From: Thermomonas sp.
Lineage (GTDB): Bacteria; Pseudomonadota; Gammaproteobacteria; Xanthomonadales; Xanthomonadaceae
DNA length: 63,789 nucleotides
NCBI RefSeq assembly: GCF_019104945.1
Contig: NZ_JAHRWW010000020.1
Span: forward strand, 1-63,789
Direction of reading: 5' to 3'
The notes beneath the pieces were generated by a model. The model saw only the letters and a program-made list of their open reading frames with translations, did not search any database and was not told the DNA's origin. Shown here piece by piece: positions 24,234 to 33,718 of this stretch (position 1 is the stretch's first letter; each line of letters starts with the position of its first letter). Position numbers and translations under genes: made by a program.

Positions 24234-25202
24234 TTGTCTCCGCATACGGCCGCCAAGTCGATCGCCACGCTTGGCGGCGCCACTATGGGCACAACGTGGA
24301 GCGTGCGTCTTGTTGCCGCGCGCAAAACCAACCTGCACGCGCTGCACACAGACATTCAAGACCAGCTCAATCTTGTCGTGCAGCAAATGAGCACATGGGA
24401 GGAAACGTCTGACCTCAGCCGCTACAACCGCGCCAATGCAGGCCAGTGGTTAGCCATTCCAACAGAATTTGCACAGGTGTTACGCTGCGCACTGGAAGTT
24501 GCCGAAGCCAGTAATAGCGCATTCGATCCGAGTATCGGTTCGCTTGTTGGGGTATGGGGCTTTGGCGCGCACGCACACAGCACCACACCCACGCCCGAAG
24601 CACTGGATATTGCACGCCAACACGCAGGTTGGCAGCGCATCGTTTTAGATGCCGAACACAACCACGTGCTGCAACCCGGCGGTGTTCAGCTCGACCTTTC
24701 CGCCATCGCCAAAGGCTTTGCCGCTGATCTGGTTGCTACAACACTGCGCCATCGCGGTATTGAAAGCGCCCTTGTAGAAGTGGGGGGTGAATTACTCGGC
24801 TTTGGCCAAAAACCAGACGGTGAACCGTGGCGCGCCTTGGTGGAAGCCGGGCCGGAGGAAGACGATCACCACCTGCCGCCGCGTATTCTTGAACTCAACG
24901 ATCTTGCGGTTGCCACTTCGGGCGATCGTTGGCACCACTACACGCGCGACGGCCAGCACTACACACACACCATAGACCCACGCAGCGGCCAACCGCTTGC
25001 GCACGCCATGGCCGCAGTCAGCGTTATTGCAAACAGCGCCATGCAGGCCGATGCCTGGGCCACCGCGCTAAGCGTATTGGGGGCCGAAGCAGGCTTTGCC
25101 TTGGCCGAACAATTACAGCTTGGCGCGCGCTTTCTGACACGCAGCAACGGCGAGCTTCACGAACGTATGACAACCCAATTTCAACAAGCCCTCGCCGCAT
25201 GA
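24234..25202 (+). CDS. apbE: FAD:protein FMN transferase (ApbE family)
   Basis: A 322-residue enzyme that moves FMN from FAD to Thr/Ser of target proteins. Family motifs are GATMGTTWSVRL near the N-terminus, FDPSIGSLV, VQLDLSAIAKGFAADLVA, ALVEVGGELLGFG and HTIDPRSGQPLAHAMAAVSVIA. It starts with TTG and, read this way, has neither a signal peptide nor a lipobox, unlike most periplasmic ApbE proteins. No in-frame ATG upstream would add one. The stop overlaps the reductase start (ATGA). Confidence 0.9.
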   Translation: MSPHTAAKSIATLGGATMGTTWSVRLVAARKTNLHALHTDIQDQLNLVVQQMSTWEETSDLSRYNRANAGQWLAIPTEFAQVLRCALEVAEASNSAFDPSIGSLVGVWGFGAHAHSTTPTPEALDIARQHAGWQRIVLDAEHNHVLQPGGVQLDLSAIAKGFAADLVATTLRHRGIESALVEVGGELLGFGQKPDGEPWRALVEAGPEEDDHHLPPRILELNDLAVATSGDRWHHYTRDGQHYTHTIDPRSGQPLAHAMAAVSVIANSAMQADAWATALSVLGAEAGFALAEQLQLGARFLTRSNGELHERMTTQFQQALAA

Positions 25203-26656
25203 GCAGCACGCATAACCACTGGCGTTCGCGCATCGGTAACGCACTCGTACTGGCACTTCTAGCAGGCCTAGCCGCTTGGCTATGGACACTGCAAACAAGT
25301 CATTGGCCAACCCTTGCACCGCAAATGGATGTCCGCCTCGCCGCTGGGCTTAGCTTTACCCTTTGGCTTGTACTTTGCGCCGTTACACTGCTTTTGCCTC
25401 GCAAAAAACCGGCAATAAAACAACAGCACACCGACGACAACACCTGGCATGTCATCCACGCCAGCCAGACAGGGTTCGCTCTGGAATTGGCCGAACGCAG
25501 TGTTCGCTTATTGCGCGACGCAGGCCAAACGGCGCAACTCCACGATCTTGGCGAGCTTACCCCACAGCAGCTACAGGGCAAGCGCTGCTTATTCATTGCC
25601 AGCACCACCGGCGAAGGTGACCCACCCGATACCGTACTCGCGTTTGCAAAGTATATTGACGCCAAGCATCAACACTGCATTGATTTCAGCACCACACAGT
25701 TTGCAGTACTCGCGCTTGGCGACAGCAGCTACACCGAATTTTGTGCTTTCGGCCACCGGCTTTCGCGCTGGTTGCTTGAGCACGGCGGCACACCGCTATT
25801 TGATCTCATCGAAGTGGATAATGCTGCCCCCGGCGCCTTGCAGCGCTGGCAGCAACAACTAGCAAACCTTGCAGGGCAAACGGACACTTCCGTTTGGGAA
25901 GCTGCACAAACGCAGCCTTGGATACTTGCCAAGCGCACGCTGCTTAACCCCGGCAGCCAAGGCTGGCCCGCCTACCATCTTGTGCTTAAGCCATTCGGCA
26001 GCGAAAAACCGCAGTGGCAGGCGGGTGATATTGCAGAGATTCACCCAACACCGCAGCTTCAGCGCGACTACTCCATCGCCTCCATTTCAAGCGATGGTCA
26101 AATTGAGCTCTTAGTTCGCCAAATGCAGCGCAGTGATGGCAGCCCCGGTCTTGGCAGCAGCTGGTTATGCGAACAACTTAATCTCGGTGATACCGTACCA
26201 CTGCGCATTCGCAGTAACCCCAACTTCCACGCCCCAAGCCCCAGCACCCCGCTGATATTGATCGGCAACGGTACTGGCATCGCCGCATTGCGCGCGCTTA
26301 CCAAAGCCCGAGCGCAAGAAGGGGCAAAGCAAACGTGGTTGATCTTCGGTGAGCGCAGCGCCGCCCATGACGCTTTCTTTGGCGACGAGCTAGAACACTG
26401 GCTTGAAAATGGCACACTCACCCACCTCAACCGCACTTTCTCGCGTGATGGCCACGTACAGCGTTATGTGCAAGATGCCTTACGCGCGCAAAGCCAGCGC
26501 TTACAAGAGTGGGTGAATAACGGCGCATCCCTCTATATCTGTGGCAGCCAAGAAGGTATGGCGCCCGATGTCGAAACCGCACTCAACGAGCTATTGGGCG
26601 AAACCACCGTGACCACACTCCGTCAAACAGGCCGTTATCGGCGCGACGTGTATTGA
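25199..26656 (+). CDS. Membrane-anchored CysJ-like diflavin reductase
   Basis: A 485-residue protein with two N-terminal membrane helices (about 12-32 and 47-66), a flavodoxin-like FMN domain (HASQTGFALELAERS, STTGEGDPPD, LGDSSYTEFCAFG) and a ferredoxin-reductase FAD/NADPH domain (RDYSIASIS, LIGNGTGIAALRA, YICGSQEGMAPDV and the terminal RYRRDVY). It resembles the alpha subunit of sulfite reductase but no sulfite reductase hemoprotein gene is near, and soluble CysJ lacks the membrane helices. It most likely feeds electrons from NADPH into the PepSY/DUF2271 chain. Confidence 0.88.
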   Translation: MSSTHNHWRSRIGNALVLALLAGLAAWLWTLQTSHWPTLAPQMDVRLAAGLSFTLWLVLCAVTLLLPRKKPAIKQQHTDDNTWHVIHASQTGFALELAERSVRLLRDAGQTAQLHDLGELTPQQLQGKRCLFIASTTGEGDPPDTVLAFAKYIDAKHQHCIDFSTTQFAVLALGDSSYTEFCAFGHRLSRWLLEHGGTPLFDLIEVDNAAPGALQRWQQQLANLAGQTDTSVWEAAQTQPWILAKRTLLNPGSQGWPAYHLVLKPFGSEKPQWQAGDIAEIHPTPQLQRDYSIASISSDGQIELLVRQMQRSDGSPGLGSSWLCEQLNLGDTVPLRIRSNPNFHAPSPSTPLILIGNGTGIAALRALTKARAQEGAKQTWLIFGERSAAHDAFFGDELEHWLENGTLTHLNRTFSRDGHVQRYVQDALRAQSQRLQEWVNNGASLYICGSQEGMAPDVETALNELLGETTVTTLRQTGRYRRDVY

Positions 26657-26663
26657 TGCACCC

Positions 26664-26692
26664 AAAAAAGTTGCGGCACATCCCTGTGCCGC
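26664..26692 (-). terminator. Intrinsic terminator after hutD
   Basis: An 8-base stem GCGGCACA/TGTGCCGC (26673-26692) with loop TCCC. Read on the minus strand it is followed by AAC and six T residues, which suits transcription arriving from hutD. It lies eight bases after the reductase stop and may also hinder readthrough on the plus strand. Confidence 0.7.
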
Positions 26693-26731
26693 GGCGAAGC
26701 CAATTCCGTTGACACCGCCTTGAAAGAAACC

Positions 26732-27373
26732 TTACTTAAGCTCCACGATGCGCATCAGTAGCGCCTCACCTGCACCGTCTAGTGCAAACCGCATACGCTC
26801 ATCACCTGCCATCAGTAGCGCGGTATCACCTGTTTCCATACTGCCCAGCGCATGCTCACCAGCAAAATGGGCCTGCCCTGCCAGCATATGCACAGCCCAG
26901 GTTTCTCCCGGGTCAGCAAATACCACCATGGCGCCCACCAGCGGCCTGCGCCAAATCTGCGCATCCACCACACCGCGCTTCCACATTAAGTTGAAATCAC
27001 GGGTGGGGCCATCAAGTAACTCACCTACCAGCGATTGATCGCCCGAAAACCCGATCATGTCGAACGGGTTCGACAGTTCATGCACCTTTCCGTTGTCAAA
27101 CCGCAGGCGCATCCCTGCGCCACTTAGCAGCACCAGCTGCCGCTCCACGCCGGGGAAAGTCGAAAACGGCACGTCCGTCTCTACCTCGGCAATGGATAGC
27201 CTCCATTTCCAGTCGTCAACATCGGGTTCCCGATGCACTTCCGACGTCCACCCCGCCCCATTTTTCCAGCGGCCGCGCCGATAGTCTGTAGCCCGCAAAA
27301 TGCGTGACTTACTTCGTGTGGCGTCCTGCCTTACCGCTACTGCTTCCCCTTCACAGCAGCAAGACTGCGTCAT
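26732..27373 (-). CDS. hutD: HutD/Ves-family protein
   Basis: A 213-residue cupin-like protein of the HutD/Ves family. Recognisable parts are YRRGRWKNGAGWTSEVHREP, WRLSIAEVETDVPFSTFPGVERQLVLLSGAGMRLRF, and RDFNLMWKRGVV. HutD accompanies histidine use in some bacteria, but no other hut gene is in view. A Cys cluster near the start (QSCCCEG) is unusual. The start overlaps the ComEA gene stop by four bases on the same strand. Confidence 0.85.
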   Translation of the reverse strand: MTQSCCCEGEAVAVRQDATRSKSRILRATDYRRGRWKNGAGWTSEVHREPDVDDWKWRLSIAEVETDVPFSTFPGVERQLVLLSGAGMRLRFDNGKVHELSNPFDMIGFSGDQSLVGELLDGPTRDFNLMWKRGVVDAQIWRRPLVGAMVVFADPGETWAVHMLAGQAHFAGEHALGSMETGDTALLMAGDERMRFALDGAGEALLMRIVELK

Positions 27374-27720
27374 CGGCGTGCTACCTGTGCAGGCGGCACA
27401 TAAGCCGGAACCGGCAGCAAAGGCGTTGCTGCTCGCACCACTGTTCGCTGTGAATTAATCACAATGCGGTCACGATTTTTTTCAACAGTCTTCAAACCAA
27501 TTCCTTTCACCAGCGCCAACTGCTCCGGGCTACGGAACGCACCGTTAGCGGTGCGATATTCCACAATCGCCTGTGCCTTCGCAGGGCCGATATTGAGCAG
27601 CACACGATCCAATGTAGCCGCATCTGCCGTATTGATATTCACCTTTTCCGATGCAGCGGCCCGGCCTGCCATTGCAAGCACCAGCAATACCGCGATCGCA
27701 ATTGAAGTGAATAACCGCAT
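27370..27720 (-). CDS. ComEA-like helix-hairpin-helix DNA-binding protein
   Basis: A 116-residue exported protein. The signal peptide is about 1-23 (ending AAAS). The double helix-hairpin-helix domain covers about 25-90: VNINTADAATLDRVLLNIGPAKAQAIVEYR and FRSPEQLALVKGIGLKTVEKNRDRI. Such proteins bind DNA in the periplasm during natural transformation. A Pro-rich C-terminal tail follows. The pilin genes 2 kb away may be functionally related, since competence uses type IV pili. Confidence 0.88.
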   Translation of the reverse strand: MRLFTSIAIAVLLVLAMAGRAAASEKVNINTADAATLDRVLLNIGPAKAQAIVEYRTANGAFRSPEQLALVKGIGLKTVEKNRDRIVINSQRTVVRAATPLLPVPAYVPPAQVARR

Positions 27721-27938
27721 GACATAACTCCTTGGGTGGCCAGCGCAGGGGTTGCCTCACTACTGCAATAGCGTGCCCGTTTGGATTTACACAGACTATC
27801 GGAAGCCTCTGCAGATGGCGTCGGAATTTCTCCGACTCTTGGGTAGGAAAAATCTGATCTCGCCACTTGATCCAACACAAAGTATTAAGCCTATCCAGCG
27901 TTACAATGAACCACCAACCCAAAGACAACAGGGACACC

Positions 27939-29447
27939 ATGCACACCCATCACTTCAACGCCCACCAGATCCGCGACTTCGTTGGCGCCAAGTGGGATAA
28001 CGAAATCATCCCGCAGTTGGTCGAATACATCAAAATTCCCAATAAATCACCGATGTTCGATGCCGATTGGGTGAAGAACGGCCACATGGATCGTGCTGTG
28101 GCCCTGATGGAGGGCTGGGCAAAAGCGCAAGTCATTCCGGGCATGCAGGTGGAGGTGGTGCGCTTGGAAGGCCGCACGCCGCTGATCTTCATCGACATTC
28201 CCGCTGCTAACGGAGGCCGCAACGACGACTGCGTGCTGCTTTACGGCCACATGGACAAACAACCGGAAATGACCGGCTGGGACGAAGACAAAGGCCCGTG
28301 GGTGCCCGTGCTGGAAGGCGACCGTCTGTATGGCCGCGGCGGTGCCGACGACGGCTATGCCATTTACGGCTCGCTCACCGCGATCATGGCACTGCAGGCA
28401 CAAGGCGCGGCGCATGCCCGCTGCGTGATCCTGATTGAAGGCTGCGAAGAATCCGGCAGCTACGACCTGCCGTTCTATGTGGATCACCTCGCTAGCCGCA
28501 TCGGCAAGCCGTCTTTGGTGGTGTGCCTCGACTCCGGCTGCGGCAACTACGAGCAGCTATGGTGCACCACCTCGCTACGCGGCTTGGCGGGTGGCAACCT
28601 TACTGTGGAAGTGCTGTCCGAAGGCGTGCACTCGGGCGATGCGTCCGGCATCGTGCCCTCTAGCTTCCGAGTGATTCGTGACCTGCTTTCACGTATTGAA
28701 GACGAAGACACTGGGCGCATTCTCTTAGATGGGTTGCAGGTAGAAGTCCCCGCCGACCGTTTAGCACAGGCGCGCAAAGTATCTACGGTGCTGGGTAATG
28801 AAGTGTTCGATAAATTCCCCTTCCTGCCCGATATGAGCCCAATGAACGCCGATCTCACCGAGCTGGTGCTCAACCGCACCTGGCGCCCGGCCTTGTCGAT
28901 TACCGGCGTTGATGGCCTGCCCCCACTGGCATCGGCGGGCAACGTGTTGCGCCCATTCACCGCGCTCAAACTCAGCCTGCGCCTGCCGCCCACGCTGGAA
29001 GGCAAGAAAGCCGGTGAGCTATTGAAAGAAACCCTGCTGAAAGATCCGCCCTACGGCGCCAAAGTTAGCCTGTACCTAGAAAAAGCCAGCACTGGCTGGA
29101 ATGCCCCCGCCATGGCTCCGTGGCTGGAACAAGCCATCGAGCAATCTAGCCAAGACTTCTTCAGCAAGCCCGCCATGTACATGGGCGAAGGCGGCACCAT
29201 TCCGTTTATGGGCATGCTGGGCGAGAAGTTCCCCGGCGCGCAATTCATGATCACCGGCGTGCTGGGCCCGCATTCCAATGCCCACGGCCCCAATGAATTT
29301 CTGCATATCCCGATGGGTAAAGCCGTTACCGCCTGCGTGGCCCGCGTGATGGCCGAACACAGCGCCGCCAGCCTGCGCGGTGAAACCACGGGTGTTGCGG
29401 CAACCGGCGACAATTCGTATGCGGATACGCCGGGGGGCTGCTGCTGA
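27939..29447 (+). CDS. M20-family metallopeptidase
   Basis: A 502-residue cytoplasmic peptidase. Zinc ligands and catalytic residues are seen in LLYGHMDKQPE (H104, D106), YGRGGADDGYA (D137), and IEGCEESGSYD (catalytic E170, ligand E171). The dimerisation domain follows and GVLGPHSNAHGPNEFLHI holds the last His ligand. It may act as a dipeptidase or related amidohydrolase. The C-terminal tail ends in PGGCC. The ATG at 27939 is preceded by GGGA; an ATG 11 codons earlier is possible. Confidence 0.9.
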   Translation: MHTHHFNAHQIRDFVGAKWDNEIIPQLVEYIKIPNKSPMFDADWVKNGHMDRAVALMEGWAKAQVIPGMQVEVVRLEGRTPLIFIDIPAANGGRNDDCVLLYGHMDKQPEMTGWDEDKGPWVPVLEGDRLYGRGGADDGYAIYGSLTAIMALQAQGAAHARCVILIEGCEESGSYDLPFYVDHLASRIGKPSLVVCLDSGCGNYEQLWCTTSLRGLAGGNLTVEVLSEGVHSGDASGIVPSSFRVIRDLLSRIEDEDTGRILLDGLQVEVPADRLAQARKVSTVLGNEVFDKFPFLPDMSPMNADLTELVLNRTWRPALSITGVDGLPPLASAGNVLRPFTALKLSLRLPPTLEGKKAGELLKETLLKDPPYGAKVSLYLEKASTGWNAPAMAPWLEQAIEQSSQDFFSKPAMYMGEGGTIPFMGMLGEKFPGAQFMITGVLGPHSNAHGPNEFLHIPMGKAVTACVARVMAEHSAASLRGETTGVAATGDNSYADTPGGCC

Positions 29448-29475
29448 ATACCACTTGCCACACGGATCGCCTAAC

Positions 29476-29515
29476 TAAACCAACAAACCCGCCGAATGGC
29501 GGGTTTGTTGGTTTA
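29476..29515. terminator. Bidirectional intrinsic terminator
   Basis: A perfect 18-base stem (29476-29493 with 29498-29515) with loop GAAT. The GC core CCCGCC/GGCGGG is flanked by A/T-rich arms, giving T-rich 3-prime ends on both strands. It separates the convergent M20 and pilE genes. Confidence 0.9.
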
Positions 29516-29530
29516 GATGTTGCGTGAGAA

Positions 29531-29917
29531 TTACCAACATCCAGTCGCGGGTGTTTTCGTGCCCGCTTGATTGACGGTCAGCGTACTGCATGAGTCACCG
29601 CTTTGTGCCGGTTTAGGCGTAGCGCTAATGGTGTACGTCTTGAGCCCAAGATTGCTTGGCGCGATGGAGTAAAACTCCAAAGCCTTAGGCTCACAGATCG
29701 CTGTGTTTGCTGTGAACCCCACGTAAGTCAAATTGGCCGTATAAAAACGTTCTGCTTGCTGCGCTACCGCTGCTGCACAAGCCCCACCTGCTGTCCGCCT
29801 TCCTTTGCGGACATACTCTGTGTAAGACGGTATAGCGATGGATGCCAAGATGCCGATAATTGCAACGACCACCATTAGCTCAATCAAACTAAACCCGTGT
29901 TGTTTTGAAGCACGCAT
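29531..29917 (-). CDS. pilE: Type IV pilin-like protein, PilE minor pilin
   Basis: A 129-residue prepilin. The leader MRASKQHG ends in Gly, the mature protein starts FSLIELMVVVAIIGILASIAIPSY with Glu at position 5, and a C-terminal pair of Cys flanks the D-region. It is the last gene of the minor pilin operon; its ATG is preceded by AAGGAG seven bases upstream, and lies 30 bases after the pilY1 stop. It probably primes pilus assembly with PilV, PilW, PilX and PilY1. Confidence 0.92.
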   Translation of the reverse strand: MRASKQHGFSLIELMVVVAIIGILASIAIPSYTEYVRKGRRTAGGACAAAVAQQAERFYTANLTYVGFTANTAICEPKALEFYSIAPSNLGLKTYTISATPKPAQSGDSCSTLTVNQAGTKTPATGCW

Positions 29918-29946
29918 GGAACGCTCCTTAAATTGATTCATGGTGC

Positions 29947-32900
29947 TCAGTCGTTGCGAATTTCGCGCCAAGAGACGCGGTTCCACAAAGCCTGTCCTTT
30001 ATTGATTTTCTGCGTTTCACCACTCGATGTATTGATGACCAGTTGGCCAGGTAACAACACCGGCAAGGTTGGCATGCCATTGGTCTTTACCGAGCCCGTT
30101 GGTTTTCCTGCCGTCCCTGCATCATCAGTTGTACCATCGCCATCCAAGTCAAAGTATGAGCGGCCGGTAGCAATACCTGGGAAGGGCTGTAGGGCATTGA
30201 TATAGCCGCTACCACCCACGTCGTCACAAGAGTTTCCGGAGGGCATCATGCTGGCCGTTACCAAGAACGAGCCGTCAATTTGTGCATTCTGCACAATCCG
30301 CTCACCTTCACCCGTTAGATCAACATACCAACCCTTTTTACCGGCGGACAAGGATGAGAGCTCTTGGAAGTAGCGCCGTCCAGTAGAAGCATCCGTTGTT
30401 ACGCTGCGCGAATCCAGATTGGCGCGGGTATAAGTAGTGCCATCGTCCATTACACCGTACATACTTTGGGAACTTGTCGTCTTATCGTTGCCATCTGTGG
30501 CACTTAGGTAGCTCCCCGTACCAAAGAATACCCAGCGCGTATTAGTACGCGGGTCTACCGCAGTTACCAACCCACCGGTAATTGGCTGTGGAGTTCCCGC
30601 TGTCTTTTCTGCATGAAACACCTTACTAGCAGACCAAGCCGCCGGGTTGGTACTTGTCATGTCGAACTTCCAGATGTTGCCCTGCATATCACCGGCATAG
30701 GCGTATACGAGGGTTTTACCATCCGCAGCATACAACCCAGTCGGGGTAGACAAGCCGTTATTAAGGGTCGCGTCTGTAGCAATTTCCTTAATGACAGCAC
30801 CCGTTGTCAGATTGAGAACCAGCAGCGCTGCCTTACCACTACTACTATTGATGCCATTGCCAACAATAACGGCTGGAGTGGTCGCTGTGCCGCTAGTACG
30901 CACAGCCGCAAGAACTGGAGCACCCAATACTTGCCCCATGTTATCAGCACTCGGTGTGGCCGATGTTGAAGCACGCTCCCATTTGACGTTCGCAGCGGCA
31001 AACGATGAAGGATTAGTGACATCGAGTGCATACAAGCCTTTTCCACCACGCCCCAATGCTCCCACTAGAATATTGGTGCTACTTGGCCCAAGTGAGCGCT
31101 TACTCACAACAATAGGACCATCCACAAACCACTGGTGCGTATAGTCCCCTGCACTAAAGTCCTTTAACTTTGCGAAGTTAATAATGCTTGGGACATATGC
31201 AAACAATTCGTTACCATTACTTGCGTCGAACGCGTGCATCATGCCGTCATTCGCACCGATGTAAACGGTATCTGTTTCACTTACATAAGCAGGTGACGAG
31301 TTTACAATATCACCAAGCAACGATGTGCGCACCCGAAGCTTACCCGGAGCCGTACCTTCTTTCGACTGATCACCCAAGATATAGTTCGCGTTGTCGGCAC
31401 CACTTACTTCATAACTGGCCGCGCCCACACCTGTTTTATCAAGTGCGCTTACTTGGCTTGCGGTGGGAAAGCTAGCCCCGGCCGTGCTCCCCATGGTAAA
31501 CACTTTACGCGTAGTGCCGTAAACCGGAATTGAAGCCTGCCAATTTTCTGCTCCGGTAGTCACGGTTTCTGACTTCAGGCCACCCGTCCATAGACCAGAC
31601 ACATAACTGGCCTTAAAGATTTTTGTCCCGGTATTGAGGCTGGTGGCATCGCTGGCTGTTGTATTAGAGAACGAACCTGTACGCTGCGAAATTGCTGCCA
31701 AGGCCGCACTCAAACCATCAGCAAACTCCTGCGGACTAGACGCAGAGACAAAAGATCCACGCCCATTGACGGCAGCATGCAGCAAATCATCCAGACGGTA
31801 TTTGGTATCGTTGTTTGCATTGCCGGTATCCAACTGGGCACTACTTGGCCAAGTTGTAGATGGCGTCACTTGCGACACGCTGGACAGCCCGCTTGTAGTT
31901 TTTAGGCCAATCGAAATAGTGAAAGTCACCATATGCTGCCAAAACGCAGGGTCGCGCCCCACCTGATCGTTCTCTCCGGCCACCTTGGAGTAGCTGCTGG
32001 GCACGTTATTGGCCAAGTCCGTTCGAAGGTCATTTTTCCAATACCGCATTGCCACATCGGCCAGCGAATTGGAAACCCCATCCGGATAGGGGGCGGCTTT
32101 TTTATACTGATAGCCCTTATAGTTGGGATCGGTGGTAGCCAAGTCATTAGTAATCAGGCTGCCATCGTTATCATCACCATTCGTTCCTGTATTTACCGTA
32201 CTGTTATTCCAATAACCGTCTGTGGTTAGAATAGTGAAGTTTTGGCGACAGGAAAACTGTGCAGTACCACTTTCAGGACCATAAGGACCTGTGTTTGCTG
32301 AACCTGAAAAATATTGCCCTGCGCTGTTAAGTGCGGTCTGCAATGGCGTACCGTTATTAGCCTCAGCTGCAAACAGGCGGTTGAACCAAGTCGATCGCGA
32401 GGTAGTGGCCGTGGCATCGCCTTGTGCAGTGATACCATTGACGAAACGACCGTCGTTGCCATCCCCCACTGGGATATCGAAATTACTGCGATTCCAAATA
32501 GTGCGATAACCCACACGCACCTTGCGCCCCTGAGTATTGAAGGCTTCCGCCGCGCCGCCTTTGGCGGCCTTGATGCGGGTACGGTAATAGGAATACCAGG
32601 TGGCGAAATTGGCTTTCTCTGCGTCCAGTGAACGCCCGGTTGGTGTTACCCCCGACGCGCAATCGATCCAATCGTAGCTGTCAAAGCCATTGCCACAGCG
32701 ATTGGTGGTGTAATATCTGGCACTGAGTTGATAGTCCGCCGCGTTGTTATCGGGATTGGCGTCCGTCGCTTCGACAGTGTAAACGCCCGAAACCGTTGGG
32801 CTGACAGTGCAAGTATTCGGGTTTGGGTCACCCACTTCAACCGCACAGACCACGATCCCGGACGGATTCTTTAGCCTGAAGTACCCGTACCTCGAGGTGT

Positions 32901-33699
32901 TCCTGCGAATGGTTAGTTCCAATGTTTCACCCGCAGGGATGCTGCCGAGGGTGTGGGTGTTGACGTTGTTATTCTTTACGGTACCTGACGCTGGGGTCAC
33001 GCTAAGTAGTGATGCACCGCTCTCAACCACCTTGCCCCAATGACTTTGCACAATATCCGAACCACCGGCCAGGATCTGGTAGCGGTAGTAGTTCTCGACG
33101 TTCGACAGATATACCGCCCCCGTTTGCGACCTATTCTTGGGCACATAGAAAGTACGCGTATAGTCGGCCAGATTGACCGTACCACTGCTTGTGCTTGCAC
33201 TGGTCAACGGATCGGTATAGCTCACTAAGTTGGTGTCATCGTAAGCGCTGCCGTAGCTGGTGCCGCCAGTGACACGACTGCCACTGGCCGTCACCCATGG
33301 CTGATATGTGGTACCAGGGTTGTAGTACATGGTATTAGTGGTATAGGCCTGCTCGAACATCCAGTTATTGCCGCTCCGATAGGTCAGGTCGCCGGAATTA
33401 CCGCTACTCACACCATCGTCACTGGGCTCATCACTGAAACTACCCACCCCTGTGATCTTAGCGATGCTGCCATTATTGATATTTTCCCACCGCATCGACC
33501 CGGAGTCATCGAGGATAAACAAGATATTCGGAGCCACTCTGACGCCCGTCATCAAGGGCTCATCTGGAATTACAATGCCTGCATTTACAGGCAGCGCCAA
33601 AATGGTTGCCAAAAACGCCACAGGAGTTACCCACACAGGGCGTTGTTTATCCATGGCACGTACTAGCTTGGTCTTGGAATTGGGGTAATGGTTTTTCAT
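29947..33699 (-). CDS. pilY1: PilY1-type pilus tip adhesin
   Basis: A 1250-residue exported protein. A signal peptide ends near PVNAGIVIP. Next is a von Willebrand A-like domain with NILFILDDSGSMRW. The C-terminal half is a beta-propeller (VYIGANDGMMHAFDASNGNELFAYVPS, LVGALGRGGKGLYALDVTNP). A calcium-type loop DLDGDGTTDD lies close to the end, near the position of the PilY1 calcium site that controls retraction in Pseudomonas. I start at the ATG at 33699; an upstream GTG at 33711 is also in frame. Confidence 0.9.
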   Translation of the reverse strand: MKNHYPNSKTKLVRAMDKQRPVWVTPVAFLATILALPVNAGIVIPDEPLMTGVRVAPNILFILDDSGSMRWENINNGSIAKITGVGSFSDEPSDDGVSSGNSGDLTYRSGNNWMFEQAYTTNTMYYNPGTTYQPWVTASGSRVTGGTSYGSAYDDTNLVSYTDPLTSASTSSGTVNLADYTRTFYVPKNRSQTGAVYLSNVENYYRYQILAGGSDIVQSHWGKVVESGASLLSVTPASGTVKNNNVNTHTLGSIPAGETLELTIRRNTSRYGYFRLKNPSGIVVCAVEVGDPNPNTCTVSPTVSGVYTVEATDANPDNNAADYQLSARYYTTNRCGNGFDSYDWIDCASGVTPTGRSLDAEKANFATWYSYYRTRIKAAKGGAAEAFNTQGRKVRVGYRTIWNRSNFDIPVGDGNDGRFVNGITAQGDATATTSRSTWFNRLFAAEANNGTPLQTALNSAGQYFSGSANTGPYGPESGTAQFSCRQNFTILTTDGYWNNSTVNTGTNGDDNDGSLITNDLATTDPNYKGYQYKKAAPYPDGVSNSLADVAMRYWKNDLRTDLANNVPSSYSKVAGENDQVGRDPAFWQHMVTFTISIGLKTTSGLSSVSQVTPSTTWPSSAQLDTGNANNDTKYRLDDLLHAAVNGRGSFVSASSPQEFADGLSAALAAISQRTGSFSNTTASDATSLNTGTKIFKASYVSGLWTGGLKSETVTTGAENWQASIPVYGTTRKVFTMGSTAGASFPTASQVSALDKTGVGAASYEVSGADNANYILGDQSKEGTAPGKLRVRTSLLGDIVNSSPAYVSETDTVYIGANDGMMHAFDASNGNELFAYVPSIINFAKLKDFSAGDYTHQWFVDGPIVVSKRSLGPSSTNILVGALGRGGKGLYALDVTNPSSFAAANVKWERASTSATPSADNMGQVLGAPVLAAVRTSGTATTPAVIVGNGINSSSGKAALLVLNLTTGAVIKEIATDATLNNGLSTPTGLYAADGKTLVYAYAGDMQGNIWKFDMTSTNPAAWSASKVFHAEKTAGTPQPITGGLVTAVDPRTNTRWVFFGTGSYLSATDGNDKTTSSQSMYGVMDDGTTYTRANLDSRSVTTDASTGRRYFQELSSLSAGKKGWYVDLTGEGERIVQNAQIDGSFLVTASMMPSGNSCDDVGGSGYINALQPFPGIATGRSYFDLDGDGTTDDAGTAGKPTGSVKTNGMPTLPVLLPGQLVINTSSGETQKINKGQALWNRVSWREIRND

Positions 33700-33718
33700 G
33701 GCTAAACCCACACTTTAA

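Noticed and set aside
24929-25198. Extended N-terminus for the CysJ-like reductase
   Set aside because: The extra 90 residues overlap apbE in another frame, are Arg/His-rich and lack any domain; the ATGA overlap at 25199 is the natural start.
25199-26656. CysJ proper for sulfate assimilation
   Set aside because: It has membrane helices, lies in an iron operon, and no sulfite reductase hemoprotein or other cys gene is near.
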